DNA from: Brachycybe producta
Lineage: Eukaryota > Arthropoda > Diplopoda > Playtdesmida > Andrognathidae
Direction of reading: 5' to 3'
Assembly (NCBI GenBank): GCA_036925085.1
Contig: JAUPFP010000003.1
Span: 11,279,008-11,343,007, forward strand
DNA: 64,000 bases
Below the pieces are notes generated by a model. That model was not told the origin of the DNA and searched no databases. It saw only the letters and a list, made by a program, of their open reading frames with translations. This document shows positions 56,545-64,000 of the stretch, piece after piece (positions within the stretch are counted from its first letter, which is position 1; the number at the start of each line of letters is the position of its first letter). Made by a program: the position numbers and the translations under genes.

Positions 56545-57708
56545 TCAGTCTTCCATGGCTTCTGACTCTGGCACTGCTACATGTGGTTTTCCTACATTGA
56601 AAGACTTACTAACCCTTGTTCTCGGTTGCAACGAGATGGTTGTGTCTGGAGGACCTGTGCTTCTTAGACTGCAACCATGGCTTTTGGGTACAGACATTGA
56701 ATGCTGTATAGTTCCCGTTTGCTTTTGAGACACCAATGGTATATAGTCAGTTTCACTTTCCTCATTTTCTTCACTTTCGGAAGAACTTTTGGTATCTCTT
56801 TTGGGAACTTTATCGTGATTCTTTATCCCATTTTCTAGTTTCTCCTCTGTATGCTCAAAAGGATTATTTTCTTTTACTACTTTCAACCGTTCTTCATGCA
56901 CAACTTGCACATCTTTAGGCTTATACTGATGCTGTATCTTGAAATTAACAGCAGATGTCTTTTCAAGAACTCGATATGGCCCTTTGTTTAATCTAGCAAG
57001 TTTTTTTGTCTTTCCTTGTGGTACCTGTGGCACATATAAATAAACACGGTCTCCTTCTTGGATACCTTTATTTTTTCTTGTTTTTGCTTGGTATTTGATT
57101 TGCTTATTAGCCGATTCTTCCAAACATTCTTTTGCTAACTTATGTATTTTCTGCATTCTACTTGTGAATAATTTTGTATAATCATCAACATTATAAACTG
57201 GCTTTGCTTCTTGTGCAATTAATTCGAAAGGTAGACTCATATTCTGACCAAAAAACAAGAAATAGGGCGTTTCCCTTGTACTAGAATGAGCAGCACTTCT
57301 ATATGCCATTAAGACCAGAGGAAGTTCCACATCCCAGGTTCTCTGATTGTTGTCAACATAATGAGACAGCATTGTAGTTAATGTTCTGTTGAATCTTTCA
57401 ACCAATCCATCTGTTTGTGGATGATAAGCAGAAGTAAATATTTTCTTAATACCAAAGATATCACGAAGGTTTTTCATCAAGTCTGATGTAAAATTAGAAC
57501 CTTTGTCAGTTATCAATTCCTTTGGACATCCATATCTTGCAAATACTTCTCTTGTTAACATACTAGCAATGGTTTCTGCAGTTTGATCAGACAATGCGAA
57601 TGCTTCTGGATACCGTGTAAGGTAATCACACACAACAGCTATGTACTTATTTCCATTTTGGGTGGGTAGTAGGAAGTGGACCCAGAATGTCAAGACCAAT
57701 TCTTTCAA
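56545..57708 (-). CDS. Env-element integrase, copy 1
   Basis: 387 residues. The catalytic core has VVCDYLTRYPEA (Asp), ITDKGSNFTSD (Asp) and HPQTDGLVERFNRT (Glu). A GPY/F module follows (LNKGPYRVLEKTSAVNFKI), then a long acidic Ser/Glu-rich tail (SSSESEENEESETDY) and a basic end. The N-terminal HHCC part is in the neighbouring frame (58339-57647: HDNVVSGHLG and CDACISCQQKK). A single-base change near 57660 separates the two. Confidence 0.85.
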   Translation of the reverse strand: MKELVLTFWVHFLLPTQNGNKYIAVVCDYLTRYPEAFALSDQTAETIASMLTREVFARYGCPKELITDKGSNFTSDLMKNLRDIFGIKKIFTSAYHPQTDGLVERFNRTLTTMLSHYVDNNQRTWDVELPLVLMAYRSAAHSSTRETPYFLFFGQNMSLPFELIAQEAKPVYNVDDYTKLFTSRMQKIHKLAKECLEESANKQIKYQAKTRKNKGIQEGDRVYLYVPQVPQGKTKKLARLNKGPYRVLEKTSAVNFKIQHQYKPKDVQVVHEERLKVVKENNPFEHTEEKLENGIKNHDKVPKRDTKSSSESEENEESETDYIPLVSQKQTGTIQHSMSVPKSHGCSLRSTGPPDTTISLQPRTRVSKSFNVGKPHVAVPESEAMED

Positions 57709-58339
57709 ATGGTTTTGATGGAGGTGGAAATTTGTTCAATGAACTTTTACCCTGAGGTATTTTCTTTTGTTGACATGATATACATGCATCACAATAGTTT
57801 TTTACATCTTTCTTCAGATTTTTCCAAAAGAAGCGTTCTTCTACCTTTTTGGTAGTTTTCTCTGTTCCCAAATGACCAGAAACAACATTATCGTGACACA
57901 TTTGGAGAATGTAGGCTCTTTTATTTAGTGCTACAAACAATTTAAGTTTGTCTTCTACTTGCTTTACTAGCCAACCTTTTATATTGAGCTTTAACTGCAA
58001 CCTATCAATTTCTTTTTTAACATCTCTTTCCGAAGGATAACCCTGCAAACATTCAATAAATGGTCGCAGTTCCGGACATGCCTCTTGATCTTTTGCGACA
58101 TTTTTGTCTTCCCATGCTTCTGTTAGTAAACTTATTGCATTCAAGGTATTAGCCTCTTCAGGTGGATTTCTACTCAAAGCATTTGCATTTCCATTATGTT
58201 TTCCTTGCCTGTACTGGATTTCGAAGTCATATTGCTGTAACTGAAGTGCCCATCTTGTTAACATGGCTTTATCTTTTCTCATAGTCATTAAATACTTCAA
58301 AGGCTGGTGATCTGTTATGAGCGTAAACTTTCTTCCCAT
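57647..58339 (-). CDS. Env-element RNase H end and integrase zinc finger, copy 1
   Basis: 230 residues, from LITDHQPLKYL (RNase H) through LQLQQYDFEIQYRQGKHNGN and ALSRNP to the integrase HHCC module. It breaks at TGA near 58346 on one side (joining 58555-58349) and at a frame change near 57660 on the other. Confidence 0.8.
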   Translation of the reverse strand: MGRKFTLITDHQPLKYLMTMRKDKAMLTRWALQLQQYDFEIQYRQGKHNGNANALSRNPPEEANTLNAISLLTEAWEDKNVAKDQEACPELRPFIECLQGYPSERDVKKEIDRLQLKLNIKGWLVKQVEDKLKLFVALNKRAYILQMCHDNVVSGHLGTEKTTKKVEERFFWKNLKKDVKNYCDACISCQQKKIPQGKSSLNKFPPPSKPFERIGLDILGPLPTTHPKWK

Positions 58340-58348
58340 TAAATAGTA

Positions 58349-58602
58349 TCATAAGTAATTTACCCCATAGATGCATGCTAATGCTTCTTTCCAGGTTGTG
58401 GAATAGTTTGTTTCAGACTTTGTTAGCTTTCTCCCAGCATAACCTATGGGATGTAAGTGTCCATCAACCTTTTGTTCTAAGATGGCACCTAGAGCTTCAT
58501 TGCTTGCATCTGTTGTTAAATAAAAATCTTTAGTAAAGTCAGGCATGATTAACACAGGAAATGTTATTAAACTTTGTTTTAGATTAGCAAATGCTTCTTC
58601 AT
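58349..58602 (-). pseudogene. Env-element RT/RNase H connection, truncated
   Basis: Begins at the LTR junction with EEAFANLKQSLITFPVL, then FYLTTDASNEALGAILEQ (the first RNase H Asp is intact) and SETNYSTTWKEALACIYGV. Everything upstream in pol and gag is absent, replaced directly by LTR sequence at 58604. Confidence 0.8.
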
Positions 58603-58604
58603 AT

Positions 58605-59084
58605 TCCTGCCCGAGTGTAGCAGGAATAACAGGGTTTGTTTTCGGTTCTTGAAGCTAATGAAAGCTTGTATTAAAAAAAATTAACATGAGACTTTTTAAA
58701 GACAACAAATGTAAAATTTAATGTTTATCCCCCCAAAACTTATAGTTAGTTAAATTAGTAATAGTGAAAAATGTGTTTTTTCTTCCCTGTCCATGATGGT
58801 TCCAGGCAGCAGCAATCCTGGGCACTTCTATGGCACTCCTGTGGCACTCTCTTCTCTTAACTCTTTTTTGGTATCCTGTCTCCCCCTTCCACTGTTACGT
58901 TTCGTTTGTTTCTCGAAAAAAAATCCTCTATTTTTTGCTTGCGCACAAGGTTTTATTTCTCTTGTGGTTTTTTGCTGTGTACAACATAGGTGACGTGTGC
59001 ACCTTATTTGCATATGCATAATTTGCACTTTATGGTGAGTAAAGTGCAAAGTGCTTGTCAGGTGTGTCATCTACACATCTGACA
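58605..59084 (-). repeat. 5' LTR of env-element copy 1, internally deleted
   Basis: Aligns with the start of the central LTR (CCTGCCCGAGTGTAGCAGG onward) up to an ATGGTGAGT break at about 59038, then with its end (GTGTCATCTACACATCTGACA split over the boundary). About 430 bp are missing. It has the octamer ATTTGCAT at 59006-59013. Confidence 0.8.
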
Positions 59085-59938
59085 CAGGTTTTTGGTTTTT
59101 TAAGCTATTGAAAGCTTGGAGTAAAAATGTAAAAAAATGATACTTTTCCAGAAAAACAAATATATCAAATTTATTATGAGGACCCCCAAACCAGAATTAG
59201 TAATATTTCATTTTTTGGGTTACTTCCCTTTCCATTTTTGTACAAGCAACAGCAAGTGAGGTGTGCTTCTATGGCACTTCTTTTTTTAGCACTTTTTCTT
59301 CTTTAGCTACTTTTTTTTAGCACTTTTTTATTCCTTTTTGGTATCCAGTGTTCACCACTAATTTTCAGTGCCGCATCCCCCTTCAACTCCTAAGTATCAT
59401 TTTTTTGAAAAAATATCTCATTTTTGCTTGCGCACAAGGTTTTATTTTTCTTGTGGTTATTTGCCGTGTGCAGCATAGGTGCCGTGTACAACATATTTGC
59501 ATATGCATAATTGGCACTTTGCACTAATTTGCACTCACTACGGTGAGATGTTTCACTTTGATATTGCTTTTTAACTTTTTGTAATGGAAGTTTCATATGA
59601 AAATGTAAATTCATTTATTCATATTGGAAGTTCTGTCAATGTATTGTAAATTGATGACTGTCTAATATGCTAAAGTTTATGCACAACTGGCATTAATAGC
59701 TTGTTGTTCATTACAGATGATATTTTAGCTTCTTCGTTTTGTATAGTGCACAAGTTGACATTGACAGTAACTAAAATAGTTTATTAGTTGTAAATCTCTT
59801 TTTCATTTTTATTGTTTTGACAATGAAAAAGAAATACACTTTCAGTTATTTTTAAACCACGAAGCCACAATGATACGAGTCAATTGGTTTTTCTCATTTT
59901 TGAATCATCTTGTGCCATGACTGCCTGGACATCTGACA
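59085..59938 (-). repeat. Diverged LTR of the same family, next to the previous one
   Basis: Follows directly after CTGACA at 59084. It aligns with the whole LTR but is much more diverged, ends GGACATCTGACA, and lacks the first 20 or so bases. The octamer ATTTGCAT occurs at 59495-59502. Confidence 0.75.
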
Positions 59939-60495
59939 CTAGTATTCAAAAGTAAATATATCACAATCTACAATATCTTATTGATCATTAAAAATTCTAA
60001 CAACCAAACAAACAAATTACCACCACTTTTGGGAAATGACTATATTAGTATGTTAGTTGGTGCATGTTTACAAAAACTTCAGACTAGTAAGTTTTGCAGA
60101 ACTCCTTTTTTCAAAGGTCAAAAACCCATGAAAATGACAATTTTTGGCAAAATGTATTGGTATTTTTGAATTGGTCTTTGAATATGGGATTCAATGGCGT
60201 GTTTCATATAAAAATGGCACTTTTTTACATTATACAGGGCATCAAAAAAGCCACATTTTTCAAAATTCGCAACTTTTTAAGGATTTTTTTTCCAATTTAT
60301 AAATAAATAGCAACAATAATGAATATATACCATGTTAATATATAAAATATAGATGTAAACCGTAAAACAGATTTTCAGCGTATCAAGATTTAAAATTTTT
60401 TTTAAGATTTTTAAGTTTTAAAATTTTACAGAAAAATGCATTTTTGCGTCTGATAACTTTGGGAATTTTTTATTCTCAAAAAATAATGGTCACAT
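59939..60495. other. AT-rich non-coding stretch
   Basis: Short frames exist but none is supported. A spliceosomal or RNA gene was not recognised. Confidence 0.4.
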
Positions 60496-60960
60496 TGTAA
60501 CAAACCGCATTCTGGTGGTGATTAGAATTTTCTCAAAGTATCTTTTTGCTCTTTCGAGCGGTCAGAAAGTGGTTGGCTAGGCCACTAATTCTATTCTGGT
60601 TTGGGAGAAAGGGAACAAATTAGTTCTTTTCGTTTCCTCACAAGTTCCTCTCACAAGAACCTTTACAAAAAAAGGATCCCTTGCGCTTTCGCCCGATTAA
60701 AAGCTTGTTGATCGTGTTGTCTTCTTCAATCTCATCTAGGATTGGAGATCCAGGTTTGCACCTGGGTTGACAGTTCTAGATGATAAAATGTTTAACTCCT
60801 GCGTTCAATTCAAAAGTATAAAAATAAGACTTAGCAACTGTTTGTGCATAATAACAGTTTATTTACATAATTCCTTATTTATACAACTTCAGAATCTATC
60901 CAAAGTCGGGCATAGATTTTCTGTTTTAAGGATGGTTACAAAAAGGTTCAAAATAATCAC
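60496..60960 (-). mobile_element. LTR, family A, minus strand
   Basis: Begins TGTAACAAACCGC on the + strand (the LTR 3' end). It matches 1440 back to about 840 of the solo LTR in reverse complement: GTTGGCTAGGCCAC, TTCCTCTCACAAGAACC, CAGGTTTGCACCTGG and AGTCGGGCATAGATTTTCTG. The other terminus is unclear around 60960, where transposase sequence begins. Confidence 0.65.
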
Positions 60961-60962
60961 AA

Positions 60963-61045
60963 TTATATTATACCCACTGTTGTAGTTATTTTACACTTGT
61001 GGAAATACTCTAGAAATCTAATTATAGCATGGCTGTTACTGAAGT
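60963..61045 (-). pseudogene. P-element/THAP9-like transposase, downstream fragment
   Basis: The minus frame NSHAIIRFLEYFHKC continues in frame with the transposase piece at 61786-62105 once the solo LTR and one copy of AAGT are removed, as for a single interrupted exon. It degenerates near 60963. Confidence 0.5.
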
Positions 61046-61785
61046 TGTAACAACCCGAATTGGTCGCCACAACATCCTGGCAAAACCAAACCATCTTACC
61101 ATCCACTGAACTTCCGTGGGACGGGTCGAAGCACAGGCCAAGCCCTCCTCTTGTACCATCCGTGGCCCAGGGTAATGCCGGTTGGAAGTTCCTTCCACGC
61201 AAGTCGACGGTGAAATGCCGCTGACCAAAATGAAGAGCCTACAGTTAAACCCCATTGGATCTCACTGTGGTCACCGACGCGAAGTACCGGCCAACAATGC
61301 CGAAAACAGGACGGTGCATTTCCGGCGTAACTCCACTGGAAGCCCCCACCCTCCCCGCGGTAACTTCTCCAATAACGACACGGACACAGTGTGTAGGTTT
61401 AAAGATAAAAGAGATAATTTATTTCCAAGAACAAATGTATGAATAAACACTTACTCAGTATTAATTAAAGAAAACAATCTGCTGGATAATTCCTCCAGCA
61501 GAACGCAACCAAAGAACAAAGAAGATGATATATGAAGATGGTTGCCATCTTGGCCACCCACAACCAGAGCACAAAAACACATCCTCCATCTCTTAAGGGT
61601 CAAACACACTGCCCAGTATATAATGGCTGCCACCATTATATACCCCCCAGGCTGCTCCACATGGGGGTTGGCAGTGGCCCTTGCTGGCCTTCTGTCATCT
61701 GCTGGGCAGCCTACTGTAGCCAGCCTAGCAGATGACAACAGGAGATTTAGTTCTGCTTCCAAAGGAGCAAAACTGGGTCGTCACA
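61046..61785. mobile_element. Solo LTR, family D, inserted in the P-element-like gene
   Basis: 740 bp, from TGTAACAACCCG to TGGGTCGTCACA, with near-perfect inverted termini. AAGT flanks both sides (61042-61045 and 61786-61789). It is related to 41134-41856 and 32163-32690. Reading frames inside it are incidental. Confidence 0.85.
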
Positions 61786-62312
61786 AAGTTTTCACTTCCA
61801 TGCTTCGATAGGAATTGCAATGTAGCAGTGAGACTTGGAGAAAATATGAGTAGAGCTCTTCCAACATACATTTTTTCGATACTAGTTGAGTAAACATGTT
61901 TTCTTATCAGTTGTCTTACTGGTTTCACAATAGCATTCCGCTGCAACGTATACAGATCACGAATAAACTTTGGGGATATGTCCTCTTTCTGATTTTTCAA
62001 AGTACGCTTTGTATCAAAATAGTTCGTTCGCACATTTTTGATTATATGGCAGTAATCAAATGACAGAAATAATGCTCTTGATAAGTCAACAGGATGTGGA
62101 ATCACATGTTTAAGATTCCCACCAGCAAGTTTTTTTAATAGCTTGACATTAACTTTATGGTTGTCTGTTACTAATAGTGTGACCTAAATGTTGAAAATAA
62201 AAGTTATTAACTTCTTTAAAAATTGAATCTTCAACAGCTTGAATTACTTCTATTGTCATTTTGTAAAGTTCTTCTCCAGAAAGATTGTTTGTAAAATAAT
62301 AAGCAGCCGGTA
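61786..62312 (-). pseudogene. P-element/THAP9-like transposase, main fragment
   Basis: On the minus strand: PAAYYFTNNLSGEELYKMTI and IQAVEDSIF (62310-62210), then VTLLVTDNHKVNVKLLKKL in another register (62180-62110), then HPVDLSRALFLSFDYCHIIK, then NVRTNYF, KFIRDLYTLQRNAIVKPVRQ and RKHVYSTSIEKM (62105-61806). The order FDYCHIIKN, then VKPVR, then IEKMNV-like motifs is that of the P-element/THAP9 transposase core. The N-terminal THAP domain is absent, cut off at the junction with gypsy sequence near 62310. One frame change and the LTR insertion inactivate it. Confidence 0.75.
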
Positions 62313-64000
62313 CTATTACACTCTGGATATGAATAGTGGCTACTGGCAATTCAAAATGGCTTCTGAAGATCGGGAGAAAACAGCTTTCGTGACTCCGGGA
62401 AGCCTTTACGAGTTCAATCGAATGCCTTTTGGACTATGCAATGCGCCCGCTACTATGCAGTGGGCACTGGACATTTTACTGGCTGGGAACAAGTGGAAAA
62501 CTTGTCTCGTCTGTTTAGACGACATCATTGTGTTTGGGAAAACTTTAGAACAGTTCATTCAAAGGCTCAACCATATTCTCAAATTACTTCATGGTGCCAA
62601 CCTCAAATTAAACCCGAGCAAGTGCTATTTTGGGTATGAGGAAGTCCTATACCTTCATCATATCATTTCAAAGGAAGGGGTCCAACCCGACCCTAATAAG
62701 GTCAGCGCGATTGGGGAGCTCCCGAGGCCCACAAATTTAAGAGACCGGGAGATTTTTATTTATGGCTGGATTTTACGGAAAGCATATCGAAAATTATGCG
62801 CATTTCGCCAAGCTTTTGACTGAACTGACACGGAAGGATGTACCATTCGTATGGACCATTGACTGCGAAGGACTCCTGCATTCCAACTGCTGAAACAGAA
62901 ATTGACAGAGGCTCCAGTACTCACTGTTTATGACCCGGAAGCAGAGCTCAGCATGCACAGCGACGTTTCTGGATATGCCATAGGGGTGATACTGTATCAG
63001 AAGTCAGGGAAAAAACCTCTACAGATGCTGGGAGCTGTCTCAAGAAACCTCAAAACTGCGGAAGAGAACTACTCGACTACGGACAAGGAGTGCCTCGCCA
63101 TTATCTACGGGGTTACCAAATTTCGTCCTTTTCGTCCATTTGTTCAAAAAACCATTCACCATCATCACAGACCATCACTCGCTGTGCTATATGAAGTCTG
63201 CAAAAGGTCTGGAGGGACAACTAGGGCACTGGCAGCTGCTCATGCAAGAATATAACTACACAATCATTTACAAAGCAGGGGTGACCCACATTGATGCAGA
63301 CTGTATTTCAAGAAAACCAGTGGATATCCCAACCCACTGGAAGCTACTACCAACTCCAGAAGAGTTAAGTGATGATGTCATCTTCAGCGTTAAACACTGG
63401 GATTGGGCTGAACAACGCAACGCTCTCCTTCTAACTAAAATCATTGATGAGCTCCAAAATGCACCGGAATCCTCTCTTCACAAGAACTATGTGCTTGTTG
63501 ATGATATACTGTGTGCCATCAGCCATCAGGAAGGAGAGATAGTCAAGTTGTTACATGTAGTGCTAAAGCACCTCGCCACAGAAGTAATCGAAATGCTCCA
63601 TGACAACCCAGAAGCTGGTCATCTGGGACAAGTAAAAACTAGAGCGAGTCTCTCAATGCTTCTATTGGGAGGGTTGGAGAAACGATGTAATGGAATATGT
63701 GTGAACTTGTCACATGTCAGCTCTGCAGAAAACCTCAAGAGAAACTCCCGGGATTTCTTCATGAAATGAGAATTGGTAGACCTGGGGAGACCGGGGGAAT
63801 TGACTATACAGGACCATTACCAAAGTCCTTAGGGGGAGTCCAAAACATAATCCTCGCTGTGGACTATGCCACAAGATACTGCTTTGCTCGAGCTGTCTGT
63901 AGACAAAATGCAAAAACCACAAAAAACTATCAAAGACACCATCATATACATGATTGGAACACCAGTACGAATACTAATGGATCGAGGGACACCATTTACT
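62305..64000 (+). pseudogene. Gypsy-2 pol fragment, RT to integrase, runs off the window
   Basis: A relative of Gypsy-1 on the + strand, truncated at its 5' side in the RT finger/palm (RYYYTLDMNSGYWQF). RT: FNRMPFGLCNAPATMQ, then CLDDIIVF, where the usual Tyr of YxDD is Cys. RNase H (62902-63255): SMHSDVSG with the Asp intact. Frame changes occur near 62820, 62880, 63140 and 63740. The third piece (63140-63769) ends in the zinc finger (HDNPEAGHLG). After a stop, integrase core sequence continues with IGTPVRILMDRGTPF to the window edge. Several lesions, so it is not functional. Confidence 0.88.

Larger units (their letters stand above)
53272..58604 (-). mobile_element. Env-element copy 1: gypsy-type element with two glycoprotein genes
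   Basis: Between the central LTR and the LTR at 58605. In transcription order: RNase H (58555-58349 and 58339-), integrase (to 56545), a short frame 56483-56280, glycoprotein gene 1 (56261-55179), glycoprotein gene 2 (55157-53576), then the central LTR. Gag, protease and most of RT have been deleted at the 5' LTR junction (58604). The pol type is Ty3/gypsy. Confidence 0.85.

Noticed and set aside
61182-61811. Overlapping frames of 60-103 residues.
   Set aside because: They lie within the solo LTR 61046-61785; the only genuine coding sense nearby is the interrupted transposase.

Overview
The window is nuclear DNA from an animal with a large, AT-rich, repeat-dominated genome. Support for this comes from spliceosomal introns inside element genes, from Ty3/gypsy, hAT, P-element/THAP9-like, Polinton-type DNA polymerase B and non-LTR sequences, and from long TA microsatellites. 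No complete host gene could be identified. An invertebrate is most likely from the mix of elements, but the species cannot be read from the sequence. No ribosomal RNA, tRNA gene or CRISPR array was seen.

Layout. 1-2.2 kb: a TA-microsatellite repeat interrupted by a solo LTR (family A). 3.76-10.54 kb: a non-autonomous hAT-like element with 8-bp target duplications, containing 160 consecutive identical copies of a 25-bp unit; a second copy at 37.15 kb lacks the satellite. 10.7-12.7 kb: a decayed HECT-type E3 ligase gene (+) converging on an integrase-fold transposase gene (-, 13.66-15.1 kb), possibly one transposon. 16.06-27.39 kb: a nearly full-length Ty3/gypsy element on the minus strand (Gypsy-1), with both LTRs, primer-binding site, gag, protease, RT/RNase H, integrase and a 2-kb unidentified 3' reading frame; it sits inside a TA microsatellite. 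28-45 kb: mostly non-coding sequence with solo or partial LTRs, a non-LTR RT scrap, minisatellites, a 54-bp-arm hairpin and a small two-exon gene candidate. 45.2-49.4 kb: a broken protein-primed DNA polymerase B gene and an opposing BEN-domain-like frame, flanked by two exon-like segments. 49.4-59.9 kb: a tandem array of an env-bearing gypsy element (LTR shared between two internal regions), whose two glycoprotein frames look like a Gn/Gc-type pair with a class II (phlebovirus-like) fusion protein. 60.5-62.3 kb: a P-element/THAP9-like transposase broken by a solo LTR with a 4-bp target duplication. 62.3 kb to the end: a truncated second gypsy pol, related to Gypsy-1.

The window therefore records layers of insertion: hAT next to the HECT/transposase unit, gypsy and solo LTRs in TA repeats, a solo LTR in a P-element, and gypsy pol joined to the P-element. 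All large coding frames belong to mobile elements and almost all carry stops or frameshifts. The strongest items for follow-up are the satellite born inside a hAT element, the LTR-sharing array with its split class II-like envelope genes, the 3' reading frame of Gypsy-1, and the HECT ligase paired with a transposase.
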